From contig NZ_JAACFS010000023.1 in the NCBI RefSeq assembly GCF_029051645.1, positions 53,204 through 117,203 of the forward strand: 64,000 nt of DNA. The letters run 5' to 3'. Both the position numbers and the translations under genes were made by a program. The notes below the pieces were generated by a model, which worked only from the letters and a program-made list of their open reading frames with translations, was not told where the DNA came from and searched no databases. Shown here piece by piece: positions 18,030 through 26,488 of this stretch. Position 1 is the first letter of the stretch, and every line of letters starts with the position of its first letter. This DNA is from Bradyrhizobium sp. CSA112 (lineage in GTDB: Bacteria > Pseudomonadota > Alphaproteobacteria > Rhizobiales > Xanthobacteraceae).

Positions 18030-18146
18030 ACAACACCAGCCAATTCCCAAGCTGGTGGCGGCTGCATTAACGACGAGATCAACCGTCGGCCGAGCACCGT
18101 CAGCAACGACTCGCCTGTGGCCGACAACAGGCGTATAGTATCTTCC

Positions 18147-18476
18147 ATGAGTTGGGATGCGAAAGACGTAGCACTGCTCAAGCAGCTCTGGGCCGACGGC
18201 CAGAGTGCCGGTCAGATCGCAAGTCGGCTGGGCTATAGCCGCAACGCCGTCAGCGCCAAGTTGAAGCGCCTGGGCCACAAGCGGGGTCACAAGCCACCAA
18301 CGACCAGCCCCAAGATCGTGGCAGTCCCGACGCGAAGGCCAGCATTGGCGGCAGCGTGTGGCCGGCCGGTGGATAAGGTGGTGTCGAAGCCCAAGCAGGT
18401 GCCGACGCCGACCAAGGAATTCACCAAGCGCGAGCTTTACGCCATGCTGGCTGATGCGGTCAGGAATACGGGCTGA
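18147..18476 (+). CDS. GcrA-like DNA-binding regulator
   Basis: The start at MSWDAKDVALLKQLW gives 109 residues. The first 45 residues match the GcrA N-terminal helix-turn-helix: MSW-x7-LLKxLW-x3-S-AGQIASRLG-SRNAVSAKLKRLG. GcrA is the alphaproteobacterial cell-cycle factor that works with sigma-70 at CcrM-methylated promoters. The rest is a basic, proline-rich linker ending KRELYAMLADAVRNTG and lacks the normal GcrA C-terminal domain. This is probably a paralogue and not the core gcrA gene. Confidence 0.75.
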   Translation: MSWDAKDVALLKQLWADGQSAGQIASRLGYSRNAVSAKLKRLGHKRGHKPPTTSPKIVAVPTRRPALAAACGRPVDKVVSKPKQVPTPTKEFTKRELYAMLADAVRNTG

Positions 18477-18583
18477 CGCTCGCTGCCGCCTGGTCGAGAG
18501 GATCGGTGTGATGGATGCGCTCCTGGAAGGAGCGTAAGCGGGGCGGGTTTGCAGGCCCTCCCGCATGAAGCCGGAAGTGCCGG

Positions 18584-19978
18584 CTACATGGTTCGTCCCT
18601 TGGACAATTTTGCGGTCTTGGCCTGTGGCAATCTTGCGGCCTTGGCCTGCTTCGCCTTGCTGCTGCTGCTGTTGTCGTTCCGCTTTGCCTTGGCCTTGCT
18701 GTGGTCGTCCCGCATAGCGACCCGGCTGGGCTTCTTGACCTTCGCTTGCGCGTCCTGCGTTTTCGTTCCGCCGCGGCGAGAGGCATATTCCTGGCCATCG
18801 ATCGGCGCCACATGGGGCGGATCCCTATCGAGATACGGCCGGCCGATTCCAAATTCCTTGCCGCGCTCGTCGATCCACTTCCAGAGCTTTTCAGTGGAGA
18901 CCCATCGCTGCGCGCGGGTGCTGCCCTTGACGCTCACCACATCGGCCGCAACCCCGCCGCCATAGCCGCCGCGGGAACTGCCGCCATGGTAGGATCGGCC
19001 GGTTGCGGCTTTCAAGCCGGTTGCGATCGACTGACGGTAGTCGTCGCGGAACGCGCTGGTGATGCCGGGCGACAGGCCGGCCTGTTCAGCTGCATGGAGC
19101 GTATGAAAGAGCTTCAGCTTGAACTTCCGGTCCATGCCTCCGATCACATAGTCCATCATCGCCATACCGGCTTTGTCCGCCGCCTTCGGGTCCTTCCACG
19201 TAAAATCCTCGTCGACCCGCCTGGTAAAGGTCCTGGTGACAGTCACCGTCTTGCCCTTCCTCTTGACCGTCACTTTCCTCCGCTCATGCACCTTGACGGC
19301 GTCGATCTTGGGCGCCCGCTCGTAGAGGGCCCACAGGTATCGGTCGATGCAGATCTCGACCACCAGACATTCCTCGTTGATTTCGATGATGCTCACAGCT
19401 TGCTGGGTATCGAGGGTCGTTGCGCCCTCGGCGGATAGTGCTTCGGGCGGAAACACCTGCGACGGATCGGTCAGCGTCGCCACGACCAAAGGTTTCGGCT
19501 CATCCGGGCTTGCCGTCGCGTCGGCGGCTTTCTCCGGCGCGGGATCAGCCGTGCTTGCTGTCGCGCCCCCGGCGGACGGTGCCTCGGGTGGAAGCACCTG
19601 CGACGAATCCGGCAGCGCGGCCACGACAAACGGTTTCGGCTCCGGACTTGCCGTCGTGTCGGTGGCTTTTTCCGGCGTGGCTTTGGCGGGCGTCGCCACC
19701 TCAACATCGCCGATGGTGGCGTTCGCTACTACGGTCGCCTGCGGTATGTCCGCTTGCTCGGTGCTTGCGATGGGACTTGGTTCGTGGCGCTCCACGATTG
19801 GCTTCGCGCCGGCGTTCCCGATGGAAGCTGCACCGGTGCCCTCGACGGAAGCGCTGGTGTGCTTGATGGAAGCCGAACCGAAGCCTGCGAGCCCTGTCAG
19901 AATACAGCTCGCGAGAGCCAGGCCCGCGAGCGCGTTGATTCGGCGCTGCGCCCTCGTCGCCAATCGCCATGGGTCCAT
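18584..19978 (-). CDS. Exported protein with M15-peptidase-like C-terminal domain
   Basis: The 464-residue protein has an N-terminal hydrophobic segment (about 15-35) and a Pro/Ala/Thr-rich linker (40-190) with duplicated DSSQV-PPEA units. The folded C-terminal domain runs from about 200 to 420. SAFRDDYRQSIATG, SYHGGS (His331), AADV (Asp346) and DRDPPHVAPIDG resemble the metal ligands of D-Ala-D-Ala carboxypeptidase-type (M15) peptidases. The His-to-Asp interval is stretched by a Gly-rich insert, so activity is uncertain. The tail is very basic. Cell-wall role inferred. Confidence 0.6.
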   Translation of the reverse strand: MDPWRLATRAQRRINALAGLALASCILTGLAGFGSASIKHTSASVEGTGAASIGNAGAKPIVERHEPSPIASTEQADIPQATVVANATIGDVEVATPAKATPEKATDTTASPEPKPFVVAALPDSSQVLPPEAPSAGGATASTADPAPEKAADATASPDEPKPLVVATLTDPSQVFPPEALSAEGATTLDTQQAVSIIEINEECLVVEICIDRYLWALYERAPKIDAVKVHERRKVTVKRKGKTVTVTRTFTRRVDEDFTWKDPKAADKAGMAMMDYVIGGMDRKFKLKLFHTLHAAEQAGLSPGITSAFRDDYRQSIATGLKAATGRSYHGGSSRGGYGGGVAADVVSVKGSTRAQRWVSTEKLWKWIDERGKEFGIGRPYLDRDPPHVAPIDGQEYASRRGGTKTQDAQAKVKKPSRVAMRDDHSKAKAKRNDNSSSSKAKQAKAARLPQAKTAKLSKGRTM

Positions 19979-20418
19979 GATCCGGCCTCCCCAAGGCTCC
20001 GCATGAGCCCAATTGCAAAGCCAAGCACGCGACAGCGCTCATTCTTTGCACTGCGAAATAAATGCGCAACGGCCGGAGACTACGGGATATTTCGTTTTTT
20101 CCAAGGTGTTGCTTCAATACCACGCGCTGCAAACATGGAACTCGTTGGACATTCTGCAACGTTTGATCCGTAAGTGCGCCGCCGTGCCCCACGAAACAAT
20201 GCCGCAATACGCCAGAAACCATTTTGCGGAGGCCGCGAAGACGCCCCGAAACGGAGGCCTGATATCAAAAGCCCACGATCAAACAACGGGGTGCGATCAT
20301 GTGGATACTTCTCAGCGTGCTTTACCGCGAATATTGCCGCGCACGGGTGGCTGAGATCCGCAGATGCAGCTTCGCAAGGACCGCCTGACGCGTGATGGCG
20401 GTCTCGTGGAATGGAACA
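19979..20418. other. Intergenic stretch, no gene recognised
   Basis: Only shadow ORFs are present. It is the upstream region of the divergent exported M15-like gene and probably holds its promoter. Confidence 0.35.
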
Positions 20419-20514
20419 ATGCGTGACGAATTAGCCTCCAATGCATTCCTTGCGGTTACCGTCGCCGGCCTTTTTCTGCTCGGTTCTGGCCTACTCGCCC
20501 TGGCGTTTAGCTGA
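20419..20514 (+). CDS. Very small single-pass membrane peptide (putative)
   Basis: A 31-residue ORF reads MRDELASNAF, then a continuous hydrophobic stretch LAVTVAGLFLLGSGLLALAF. GGAATGGAA just upstream could act as ribosome binding site. The hydrophobic pattern is not chance-like, but the size makes it uncertain. No family recognised. Confidence 0.35.
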   Translation: MRDELASNAFLAVTVAGLFLLGSGLLALAFS

Positions 20515-20580
20515 GCAGGCCATTTTTCTTGGTCGGCACGCACCGATTTTGGATCCAGGAAAGTCTCGGGAAGCCTTGGC

Positions 20581-20790
20581 ATGACTGACTCCGATTTGGA
20601 CAAATTATGGAACGTCGTTCCCGTCGGCGAAGCCAATGCGGCGGCGGCAAGCAAGATCTGGAAGCGCCTCGGCATGTGGACGCGTCCGACGATCCAACAC
20701 AAGCTTCGTTGGATGGCGGACGTCGGACGAATTCACCGGCTATCGCGACCTATGCCGATGGGCGGGGTCGTGCGTTTGTACTATCGCTGA
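20581..20790 (+). CDS. Small winged-helix-like protein, uncharacterised
   Basis: The 69-residue protein reads as a short helix-turn-helix or winged-helix fold: an A-N-A-A-A-A-S-K-I-W-K-R-L-G helix, then WTRPTIQHKLRWMADVGRIHRL, and a final strand GGVVRLYYR. Such small wHTH proteins bind DNA or serve as phage-derived regulators. A GGGAAG motif lies 12 bp upstream. No partner gene is seen. Confidence 0.55.
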   Translation: MTDSDLDKLWNVVPVGEANAAAASKIWKRLGMWTRPTIQHKLRWMADVGRIHRLSRPMPMGGVVRLYYR

Positions 20791-20905
20791 TGCTCGGCCA
20801 CGGTCAGGGGGCTGCGTCGCATCACGTCATCGATTAAAATCAGAGCGCGGCATGACGGCGTTGTGTGGGCGGGCCGGCCGCAGGGCGGATTGGTTAGTTA
20901 CACTT

Positions 20906-22690
20906 TCACCCCAGCAACACCGCGTCCGCGCCGTTCACGGCATCGGCCGAGTCGGTCACCGTCTTCTCCAGCGATGCCGCCTGCACGGTGATGTTCTCGG
21001 CAAAGAACCGCGCCACCGTCACGTAGCGCTGCGGATCGCCGCCGGCCTCGCCGTTGCTCTTGGCGGCCAGCGCTTCGCCGGCCAGCATGCAGCCGCCGAG
21101 CGTCGAGCCGAACAGGCGCAGATAAGGCGTGGCGCCGGCGAGCGCATCGTTCGGCGCGGAAGCCACGCGCTCCAGCAGCCATTTGCTGGCGCGTTCGAGC
21201 GAGCCGAGCGCATCCCGCAGCTTGGTGCCGGTGGTGCCGAAGGCGGGATCGTTCGAGGCTTCGACCTGCTTGACGATGCCGCCCAGTTCATCGAGCAGGG
21301 CCCAGACCGACGCGCCGCCATTGGCGGCGAGCTTGCGCGTGACGAGGTCGATCGACTGGATGCCGTTGGTGCCTTCATAGATCGAGGTGATGCGCGCATC
21401 ACGATAATGCTGCGCGGCGCCGGTTTCCTCGATGAACCCCATACCGCCGTGGATCTGCACGCCCAGATACGTCACCTCGTTGCCGATGTCGGTGGAGAAC
21501 GCCTTTGCGATCGGCGTCAGCAGCGCGCCGCGGGCGGCGGCATCGGCCCGTACCTTGGCGTCCTTGGCGCGCACGGAAATGTCGAGCGCGACGGCAGTGG
21601 CGTAGCAGATCGAGCGCGCGGCGGCCGTCATGCTCCGCATTTGCAACAGCATCCGCTTGACGTCGGGATGCACGATGATCGGATCGAGCCCGTCGCCCTT
21701 CTTGCCGACGGCGCGGCCCTGGCGGCGTTCCTGGGCGAACGCCAGCGCCTGCTGATAGGCGCGGTCGGCGATGCCGACGCCTTCGAGGCCGACGCCGAGG
21801 CGGGCCTGGTTCATCATCGTGAACATGCAGAGCATGCCCTTGTTTTCCTCGCCGATCAGGTAACCGATGGCGCCGCCATGATCGCCCATGGTCATGGTGC
21901 AGGTGGGGGAGGCGTGCATGCCGAGCTTGTGCTCGACGCCTGACGGATAGATGTCGTTGCGCGCGCCGAGCGAGCCGTCGGCGTTGACGAGAAATTTCGG
22001 AATCAGGAACAGCGAAATCCCCTTGGTGCCCGCGGGCGCATCGGGCAGGCGCGCCAGCACGAAATGCACGATGTTGTCGGTCATGTCGTGGTCGCCATAG
22101 GTGATGAAGATTTTGGTGCCCTTGATGCGATAGCTGCCGTCGGGTGCGCGCTCGGCGCGGGTGCGCAAGGCCCCAACGTCGGAGCCGGCTTGCGGCTCGG
22201 TGAGCTGCATGGTGCCGGTCCATTCGCCCGAGACGAGCTTCTCCAGATAGATTTTCTTCAATTCGTCGCTGCCATGGGCGTCGAGCGCCTCGATCGCGGA
22301 CAGCGTGAGCAGCGGGCAGAGACCGAAGGCGATGTTCGACGCGCTCCAGATTTCGGTGCAGGCGGCGTTGATGGCGAGCGGCAGGCCCTGGCCGCCAAAA
22401 GCTTCCGGACCCGACACCGCGTTCCACCCGGCGGCGGCCCAGCGCTGATAGGCGTCCGGCCAGCCGGGCGCCGTCGTCACCTTGTTGTCGGCGAGCTTGA
22501 TGCCGTGTTCGTCGCCCACGCGGTTCAGCGGCGCCAGCACGTCGCCGGCGAATTTTCCGGCTTCCTCCAGCACGGCCGCGGCGATGTCGCCGTCGAAATC
22601 GCCGTAATGGCCGGCCTTCACGGCTGCCTGCAGGCCTGCGCCGTGGTTGAGCGCGAGCAGGATGTCGGAGATCGGCGCGCGGTAAGTCAT
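20906..22690 (-). CDS. Acyl-CoA dehydrogenase of the DmdC (3-methylmercaptopropionyl-CoA dehydrogenase-like) type
   Basis: The start at MTYRAPISDILLAL gives 594 residues, typical of the large DmdC-like branch. The FAD-binding region shows MQLTEPQAGSDVGAL and KIFITYGDHD, followed by QIHGGMGFIEETGAAQHYRD. The catalytic base is probably Glu439 in IYEGTNGIQ, as in MCAD. A C-terminal helical domain follows. The family oxidises the alpha-beta bond of acyl-CoA; the real substrate may be a fatty acyl-CoA. The gene precedes tRNA-Gln and seems to be a single-gene unit. Confidence 0.92.
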   Translation of the reverse strand: MTYRAPISDILLALNHGAGLQAAVKAGHYGDFDGDIAAAVLEEAGKFAGDVLAPLNRVGDEHGIKLADNKVTTAPGWPDAYQRWAAAGWNAVSGPEAFGGQGLPLAINAACTEIWSASNIAFGLCPLLTLSAIEALDAHGSDELKKIYLEKLVSGEWTGTMQLTEPQAGSDVGALRTRAERAPDGSYRIKGTKIFITYGDHDMTDNIVHFVLARLPDAPAGTKGISLFLIPKFLVNADGSLGARNDIYPSGVEHKLGMHASPTCTMTMGDHGGAIGYLIGEENKGMLCMFTMMNQARLGVGLEGVGIADRAYQQALAFAQERRQGRAVGKKGDGLDPIIVHPDVKRMLLQMRSMTAAARSICYATAVALDISVRAKDAKVRADAAARGALLTPIAKAFSTDIGNEVTYLGVQIHGGMGFIEETGAAQHYRDARITSIYEGTNGIQSIDLVTRKLAANGGASVWALLDELGGIVKQVEASNDPAFGTTGTKLRDALGSLERASKWLLERVASAPNDALAGATPYLRLFGSTLGGCMLAGEALAAKSNGEAGGDPQRYVTVARFFAENITVQAASLEKTVTDSADAVNGADAVLLG

Positions 22691-22975
22691 GACGAAAATC
22701 TCGCTTTTGGGGTAATGAGCTGCCGCCGTCTTCCCACGAAACCGGGGCTCCCTCAACTCTCCGCTGGGCAGTATTCGCCCCGCCCGGGGCGGCGGAAACC
22801 GGCGGCGGACGGTCCCTATATATCCTACATATAAAGACTCATGCCCCCGCGGGGGCGGATTCGGGTGAAATTCGAGATTTCAGCCTGTTGAAATGCCTGA
22901 AGTCCCTCTATAGACCGGCGTTGTCCGAACCGGTTCGCGCGGGGGCATCCCCCGGTGCGTTCGGCTTCGGCCTGT

Positions 22976-23050
22976 TGGGGCGTAGCCAAGCGGTAAGGCA
23001 GCGGATTTTGATTCCGCCATTCGGAGGTTCGATCCCTCCCGCCCCAGCCA
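22976..23050 (+). tRNA. tRNA-Gln (anticodon TTG)
   Basis: A complete 75-nt cloverleaf is visible. Acceptor TGGGGCG pairs with CGCCCCA, and the anticodon stem GCGGA/TCCGC encloses loop TTTTGAT with TTG at 34-36. The T-arm is GGAGG-TTCGATC-CCTCC, and CCA is encoded. The island integrase lies just downstream, which fits a tRNA-gene insertion site. I did not find the expected second copy of its 3' end in the window. Confidence 0.97.
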
Positions 23051-23107
23051 GAGCCAATGCACTGATTTTGTTAAGTAAATGGCCTTACTTGAGGCGGAGT
23101 TTCCAGC

Positions 23108-23145
23108 GCATTTGGAAATTCAGTTAGCCCCGCATTTGGAAATTC
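23108..23145. repeat. Short direct repeat near the tRNA-Gln junction
   Basis: Two copies of a 14-nt motif GCATTTGGAAATTC begin at 23108 and 23132, between tRNA-Gln and the integrase gene. Spaced direct repeats here could be arm-type integrase or excisionase sites. That is inference. The rest of 23051-23333 holds no gene. Confidence 0.45.
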
Positions 23146-23333
23146 TGTGCTGGTTTCGTTTGGTCGAAGGCCGACGTCGCGGGTTGAACACGCTCAAAAA
23201 TGCGAATTGAGCGCGTGGACGCTGCCTGCGGGTTGAAGCTTTCGATCGTTGCCATTGACGTTGTCGCGTGCGGGATCGCCAGCCGCGAGACGCCGTCGAC
23301 CATTTGCAGCGTTCAACGAAGCGCGAGGTCTAC

Positions 23334-24659
23334 CTATCCGACGCTAGTCTTCGACGTTGGGGAGATCTGCTGAATTTCGTCTCGAGCTGATGCTGCGCCA
23401 TCAGCATTCTGCTGATCCAGTTCCTTCTGCGCCAGGAGATGTGCATGTCGCTTACGGGTCGCAGCCAAGGCTCTCATCATCGTTTCCTTGGCATAGCCGC
23501 GATAGGCCTGTGCGGTCTTGTGTCCGGAAAGCGCACGACCCTGGCCGTCTGTCAGCTCGGCTTCCTCAAGCTCGGTCATTCCGCCGTGTCGACAGGCATC
23601 AAGCGTGAACAGCTTTGACACACCGTCAAACTTCTTACGCATCTGCTGCACCGCTTTTTCCATGCCAGGGTAGGACCACACTTTGGCGTGGCCCTTGCGC
23701 TCACCCTTTTCAATCCGGCGCATGATCATCGGGACGCCAAGTTTGGGCAGATGGCCCAAGACGTCCTCTGCTTCGGCGTAAAACTTGACGGTCTCGCCGT
23801 CGAGAGTCTCTTCGAGCGGATGCCAGACCAGCGCCTTGTTCTTGTGGTGCTCTATGCGTACGGCATGTGGCCAATTCTTGCTGCGATAGTCGGGCCAAGT
23901 CAAAAAGCCGGCCACCACATTCTCCGGCCGTTGCAGCCACTCAAAGCAAATCACCGCGACGGCAGCGGGTTCAGGCCGGCCTTCCTTAATGCAGCCCCAT
24001 GCAAATTTATAGACCTCCTCACGAGTGACCGCGTGCTTCTTGGTCTTGGTGCGGCTCTTGAGGGTGAAGTCGTCCCAAGGGTTCGGGTGTTTCTTATCGA
24101 ACAGCTCCGGGTGCAGCCGACGCATGATGCGCCAGACCTTACGACAGAGGCCGACCACTTTCTCGCCCTGCCGCAGCCTGAGTCCGTTCGGCCCGTTGAT
24201 GATCTTGTCGTAAATTTTGTCAGCGGCCCGTGGCGTGACTTCCATGATCTGCCGTTCGCCGATCCGCCGTCCGCTCTTACCGACGCTATCGCAGATCATC
24301 TGCATGATGCGCTCATAGTCAGGACGTGACCTCGGAGAGACTTTCTCGGTATAGGCCTTCTCCGTCTTGTATTGCCGGAACAGCCAATCGATTGTTCCAT
24401 AGCGCGCAATTTTTCCCTGCTCGCCCGGCTCTCCTCTGCGCTGGGCGTTCCACTCATCGAACAAGCCATTGAGCGTGGCGGCGCGTCCGCCTCTTCCGTC
24501 ATCGCCGCATGCGGCTTCGTAGCTTGTCCCAAGTGGCTCATTCGCCATCTCGCAGCCGAGCTTGCGGTAATAGGTCGGGATCCGGAAGTAGAACGCGATC
24601 GAACCGCGGGCAAGCCGACGCACCTCCACAAAGCGTGGAAGCGGGCGCTCCAACGTCAC
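23334..24659 (-). CDS. Tyrosine recombinase / phage-type integrase
   Basis: A GTG start at 24659, overlapping the excisionase stop as GTGA, gives 441 residues. An N-terminal DNA-binding half precedes the catalytic domain. That domain has the first active-site Arg in WLQRPENVV, then LDACRHGG with the second Arg, LSGHKTAQ, and nucleophile Tyr in YRGYAK, nine residues after the His. The position normally held by His in the HxxR box is Asp (DACR). It should integrate and excise the island next to tRNA-Gln or another tRNA. The frame continues to 25001, but that N-terminus is unlike coding sequence. Confidence 0.85.
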   Translation of the reverse strand: MTLERPLPRFVEVRRLARGSIAFYFRIPTYYRKLGCEMANEPLGTSYEAACGDDGRGGRAATLNGLFDEWNAQRRGEPGEQGKIARYGTIDWLFRQYKTEKAYTEKVSPRSRPDYERIMQMICDSVGKSGRRIGERQIMEVTPRAADKIYDKIINGPNGLRLRQGEKVVGLCRKVWRIMRRLHPELFDKKHPNPWDDFTLKSRTKTKKHAVTREEVYKFAWGCIKEGRPEPAAVAVICFEWLQRPENVVAGFLTWPDYRSKNWPHAVRIEHHKNKALVWHPLEETLDGETVKFYAEAEDVLGHLPKLGVPMIMRRIEKGERKGHAKVWSYPGMEKAVQQMRKKFDGVSKLFTLDACRHGGMTELEEAELTDGQGRALSGHKTAQAYRGYAKETMMRALAATRKRHAHLLAQKELDQQNADGAASARDEIQQISPTSKTSVG

Positions 24660-24886
24660 AAATCCTCGGCGAGGTCGCCCGGCACGATGTCCGGGGCAAT
24701 AGCTCGGTCCAGATCGTCTCTCAACCACAGCTGACGCCTCCCTTCCTTCACCCGTGGTCGAGGATACTCCGTCCCGACTCGTTTGAGAAAGGCTTCGACA
24801 GTTGTTTCGCCGCAATACCCGGCTGCGATTGCGGCTGGCATACGACGCGGCCAAGAGCCTGCAGGAATTATGGCAGAACGTGGCAT
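24656..24886 (-). CDS. Excisionase-like helix-turn-helix protein (AlpA/MerR type)
   Basis: The start at MPRSAIIPAGSWPRR gives 76 residues. The winged-helix pattern AGYCGETTVEAFLKRVG, then YPRPRVKEGRRQLWLRDDLD, matches the small AlpA/Xis-like proteins encoded beside integrases. They steer recombination toward excision or activate the integrase. Its stop codon overlaps the integrase GTG start by 4 bp, so the two form one translational unit. Confidence 0.75.
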   Translation of the reverse strand: MPRSAIIPAGSWPRRMPAAIAAGYCGETTVEAFLKRVGTEYPRPRVKEGRRQLWLRDDLDRAIAPDIVPGDLAEDL

Positions 24887-25125
24887 TGCGATCGGTATGA
24901 GCTCGAGCTGGTGAAACAATCGGCTTAGTCGTATGGCGTGCCGATGCACCATGCAGATCGACCCCGACGCTTGAAACCGCAACAGCAGCGAGATCGCGCA
25001 AGAAGGTAGTAGATCGTACTAAACGGAAACCTTGAGCGGAGCCGCAACTGGCAGAGAGGCCGAAAGTTCATGGCCGGGGCATCTGCCCGGTTTCCAGTTG
25101 TACGCTAACTCTCTAGTTTAATTTT

Positions 25126-25179
25126 GCGGACTCTTACTTAATCCGCGGGTCCCAGGATCGAGCCCTGGTGCGCCCACCA
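25126..25179 (+). other. tRNA-Lys (CTT) 3'-half remnant, probable att scar
   Basis: From the anticodon stem onward the sequence matches a tRNA-Lys: GCGGA stem, CTCTTA loop with CTT, TCCGC, a perfect T-arm (CCAGG/CCTGG), acceptor strand GCGCCCA and encoded CCA. There is no D-arm or 5' acceptor strand. The anticodon loop carries an extra CTTA (CTTACTTA), so it could not fold normally. It lies 240 bp upstream of the excisionase start, where an attachment site would be expected. Confidence 0.8.
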
Positions 25180-25338
25180 AATAAATCAAGACCTTAGCGA
25201 GAGAAACCGTTTGACAAGGCCGAACTAAAGCGGTTTTTCAAACGGTGTTTTTGCGAGCCGGTCTAACGGTTTGTCCTCCACAATGTGATCGGTGTAGAAG
25301 CACACGGGCCGCCTTGGTCGAAGTGAACGGATCAGACT

Positions 25339-25387
25339 TGGCCCTCTCAAGGCTGAAACAGGGGTTCGATTCCCCTAGGGAGCGCCA
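25339..25387 (+). other. tRNA-Glu (CTC) 3'-half remnant, probable att scar
   Basis: The segment starts at the anticodon stem (TGGCC/GGCTG with loop CTCTCAA, anticodon CTC) and continues through a perfect T-arm (AGGGG/CCCCT). It ends with 3' acceptor AGGGAGC, G and CCA. The 5' half is missing. The sequence agrees with tRNA-Glu, whose 3' end normally reads AACAGGGGTTCGA-TCCCCT. Confidence 0.8.
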
Positions 25388-25693
25388 GCAAACTCAGGCA
25401 CTTAGGTAGCCATCAGCCGCGTTCGTTGAATAATGGTTGAATAAGACGCTGGTGAACAGCGGCGAACGCTTGGGGAATTTGCTGGCGACATTAGCAGACT
25501 AGCCTCGGCGCGATGCCTCACTGTGGCTGGCGCTTTCGCGAAAAATTTCCTCGTCGCCCTTGGTGTCCGCAAATATTCAAACCGCCGCTGACGTGCGCTG
25601 TCGTACGCGAGCGCCCTCGGATGTTCGCATTGACGTTGCTCGTCGCACAATCAACTCTTGTCCTGTCGAGCTTTGTGCGATTAGGAGGGCCAT

Positions 25694-25960
25694 GTGAGAT
25701 ACAATCGACGAGAGAAAACTGGCGTACAACAGTCACAAGTCAGTCTATCCGCTCCGAATGCCGCAGAACCGAACACGATGCCATTCGCGCAGCGGCTCAC
25801 CTGCACGATTGACGATGCATGCGAAGTGACCGGCTTGGGACGCACGAAGCTTTACGAGTTGATAGGAACTGGACGTATCGTCACGACAACGATCGGACGT
25901 CGGCGACTAGTAGTGGTGCGCTCACTTCTGGCGCTGCTTGACACCAACATGTCGAACTAA
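25694..25960 (+). CDS. Small helix-turn-helix (excisionase/MerR-like) DNA-binding protein
   Basis: A GTG start at 25694 has an excellent AGGAGG 4 bp upstream and gives 88 residues; an internal ATG at 25778 would give 60. The C-terminal part is an excisionase-type winged helix: DACEVTGLGRTKLYELIGTGRI, then TTIGRRRLVVVRSLLALLD. It probably controls excision or transcription of the element. It lies between the tRNA-Glu and fMet remnants. Confidence 0.75.
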   Translation: MRYNRREKTGVQQSQVSLSAPNAAEPNTMPFAQRLTCTIDDACEVTGLGRTKLYELIGTGRIVTTTIGRRRLVVVRSLLALLDTNMSN

Positions 25961-26278
25961 TGGACGTGCGACTTAAGGGAGCAACCCCACTTTGAACGCG
26001 CTTTTTCTCAGGCACTCATTTTGATGACACGACCGTGCTCACTTAACCGGTCGAGCTCGTCCGCCCACCACCGCATCATCCGTACGCGCTCCTGCCATCA
26101 GCCAGGCTGAACTCGGTCCATTCCGCCTGTCGCAACTCCCAGATCGCACAAAGAAGCGGAGCCAGCTTCAGCGCATACCTCGTTACCTTGGCCCGCATTG
26201 AAAGAACAGCTTATCCCTTTGCGAACAAAGAATAATATCAACGTCTCTTATGACGATACCAACAAAAGTACCAGCGGT
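25961..26278. other. Intergenic stretch, no intact gene
   Basis: A minus-strand reading gives short peptides with many stops (for example MMRWWADELDRLSEHG near 26090), perhaps a degraded gene. Nothing can be assigned. Confidence 0.3.
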
Positions 26279-26331
26279 TCGTCAGGCTCATAACCTGAAG
26301 GTCATAGGTTCAAATCCTATCCCCGCAACCA
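26279..26331 (+). other. tRNA-fMet (CAT) 3'-half remnant, probable att scar
   Basis: From the anticodon stem TCAGG/CCTGA with loop CTCATAA (CAT), the sequence runs through a TAGG-TTCAAAT-CCTA T-arm and acceptor strand to AACCA, as in initiator tRNA. The D-arm and 5' acceptor are missing. A symmetrical terminator hairpin follows 30 bp downstream, as after a normal tRNA gene. Confidence 0.85.
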
Positions 26332-26361
26332 AATAAGCGGCTGATTTTACAGCTGGAAGTC

Positions 26362-26389
26362 AAAAAGCCGCTCGCAAGGGCGGCTTTTT
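26362..26389. terminator. Bidirectional rho-independent terminator
   Basis: A hairpin with stem AAAAAGCCG/CGGCTTTTT and a 10-nt loop gives U-tracts in both directions. It sits just after the fMet tRNA remnant and may have been carried along with that tRNA's 3' flank. Confidence 0.8.
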
Positions 26390-26442
26390 GCTTACTCAGA
26401 ATCGCCACCGAGTCGCCACGTGAAAGAGATTGTCTTTGGCTT

Positions 26443-26488
26443 ACGCGCAACCGCGTACTGCCAGTTCGAATCCCTCTCCCCACCGCCA
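26443..26488 (+). other. tRNA-Ser-like 3' remnant, probable att scar
   Basis: A variable-arm hairpin ACGCG-CAAC-CGCGT typical of class II tRNAs is followed by TTCGAATCCCTC and CCCCACCGCCA. The T-stem 5' strand (GCCAG) does not pair with CCCTC, so the T-arm is already damaged. Nothing before the variable arm looks like tRNA. Confidence 0.6.

Noticed and set aside
22861..22975. Second tRNA gene before tRNA-Gln
   Set aside because: No cloverleaf could be drawn from the sequence upstream of the tRNA-Gln acceptor stem.
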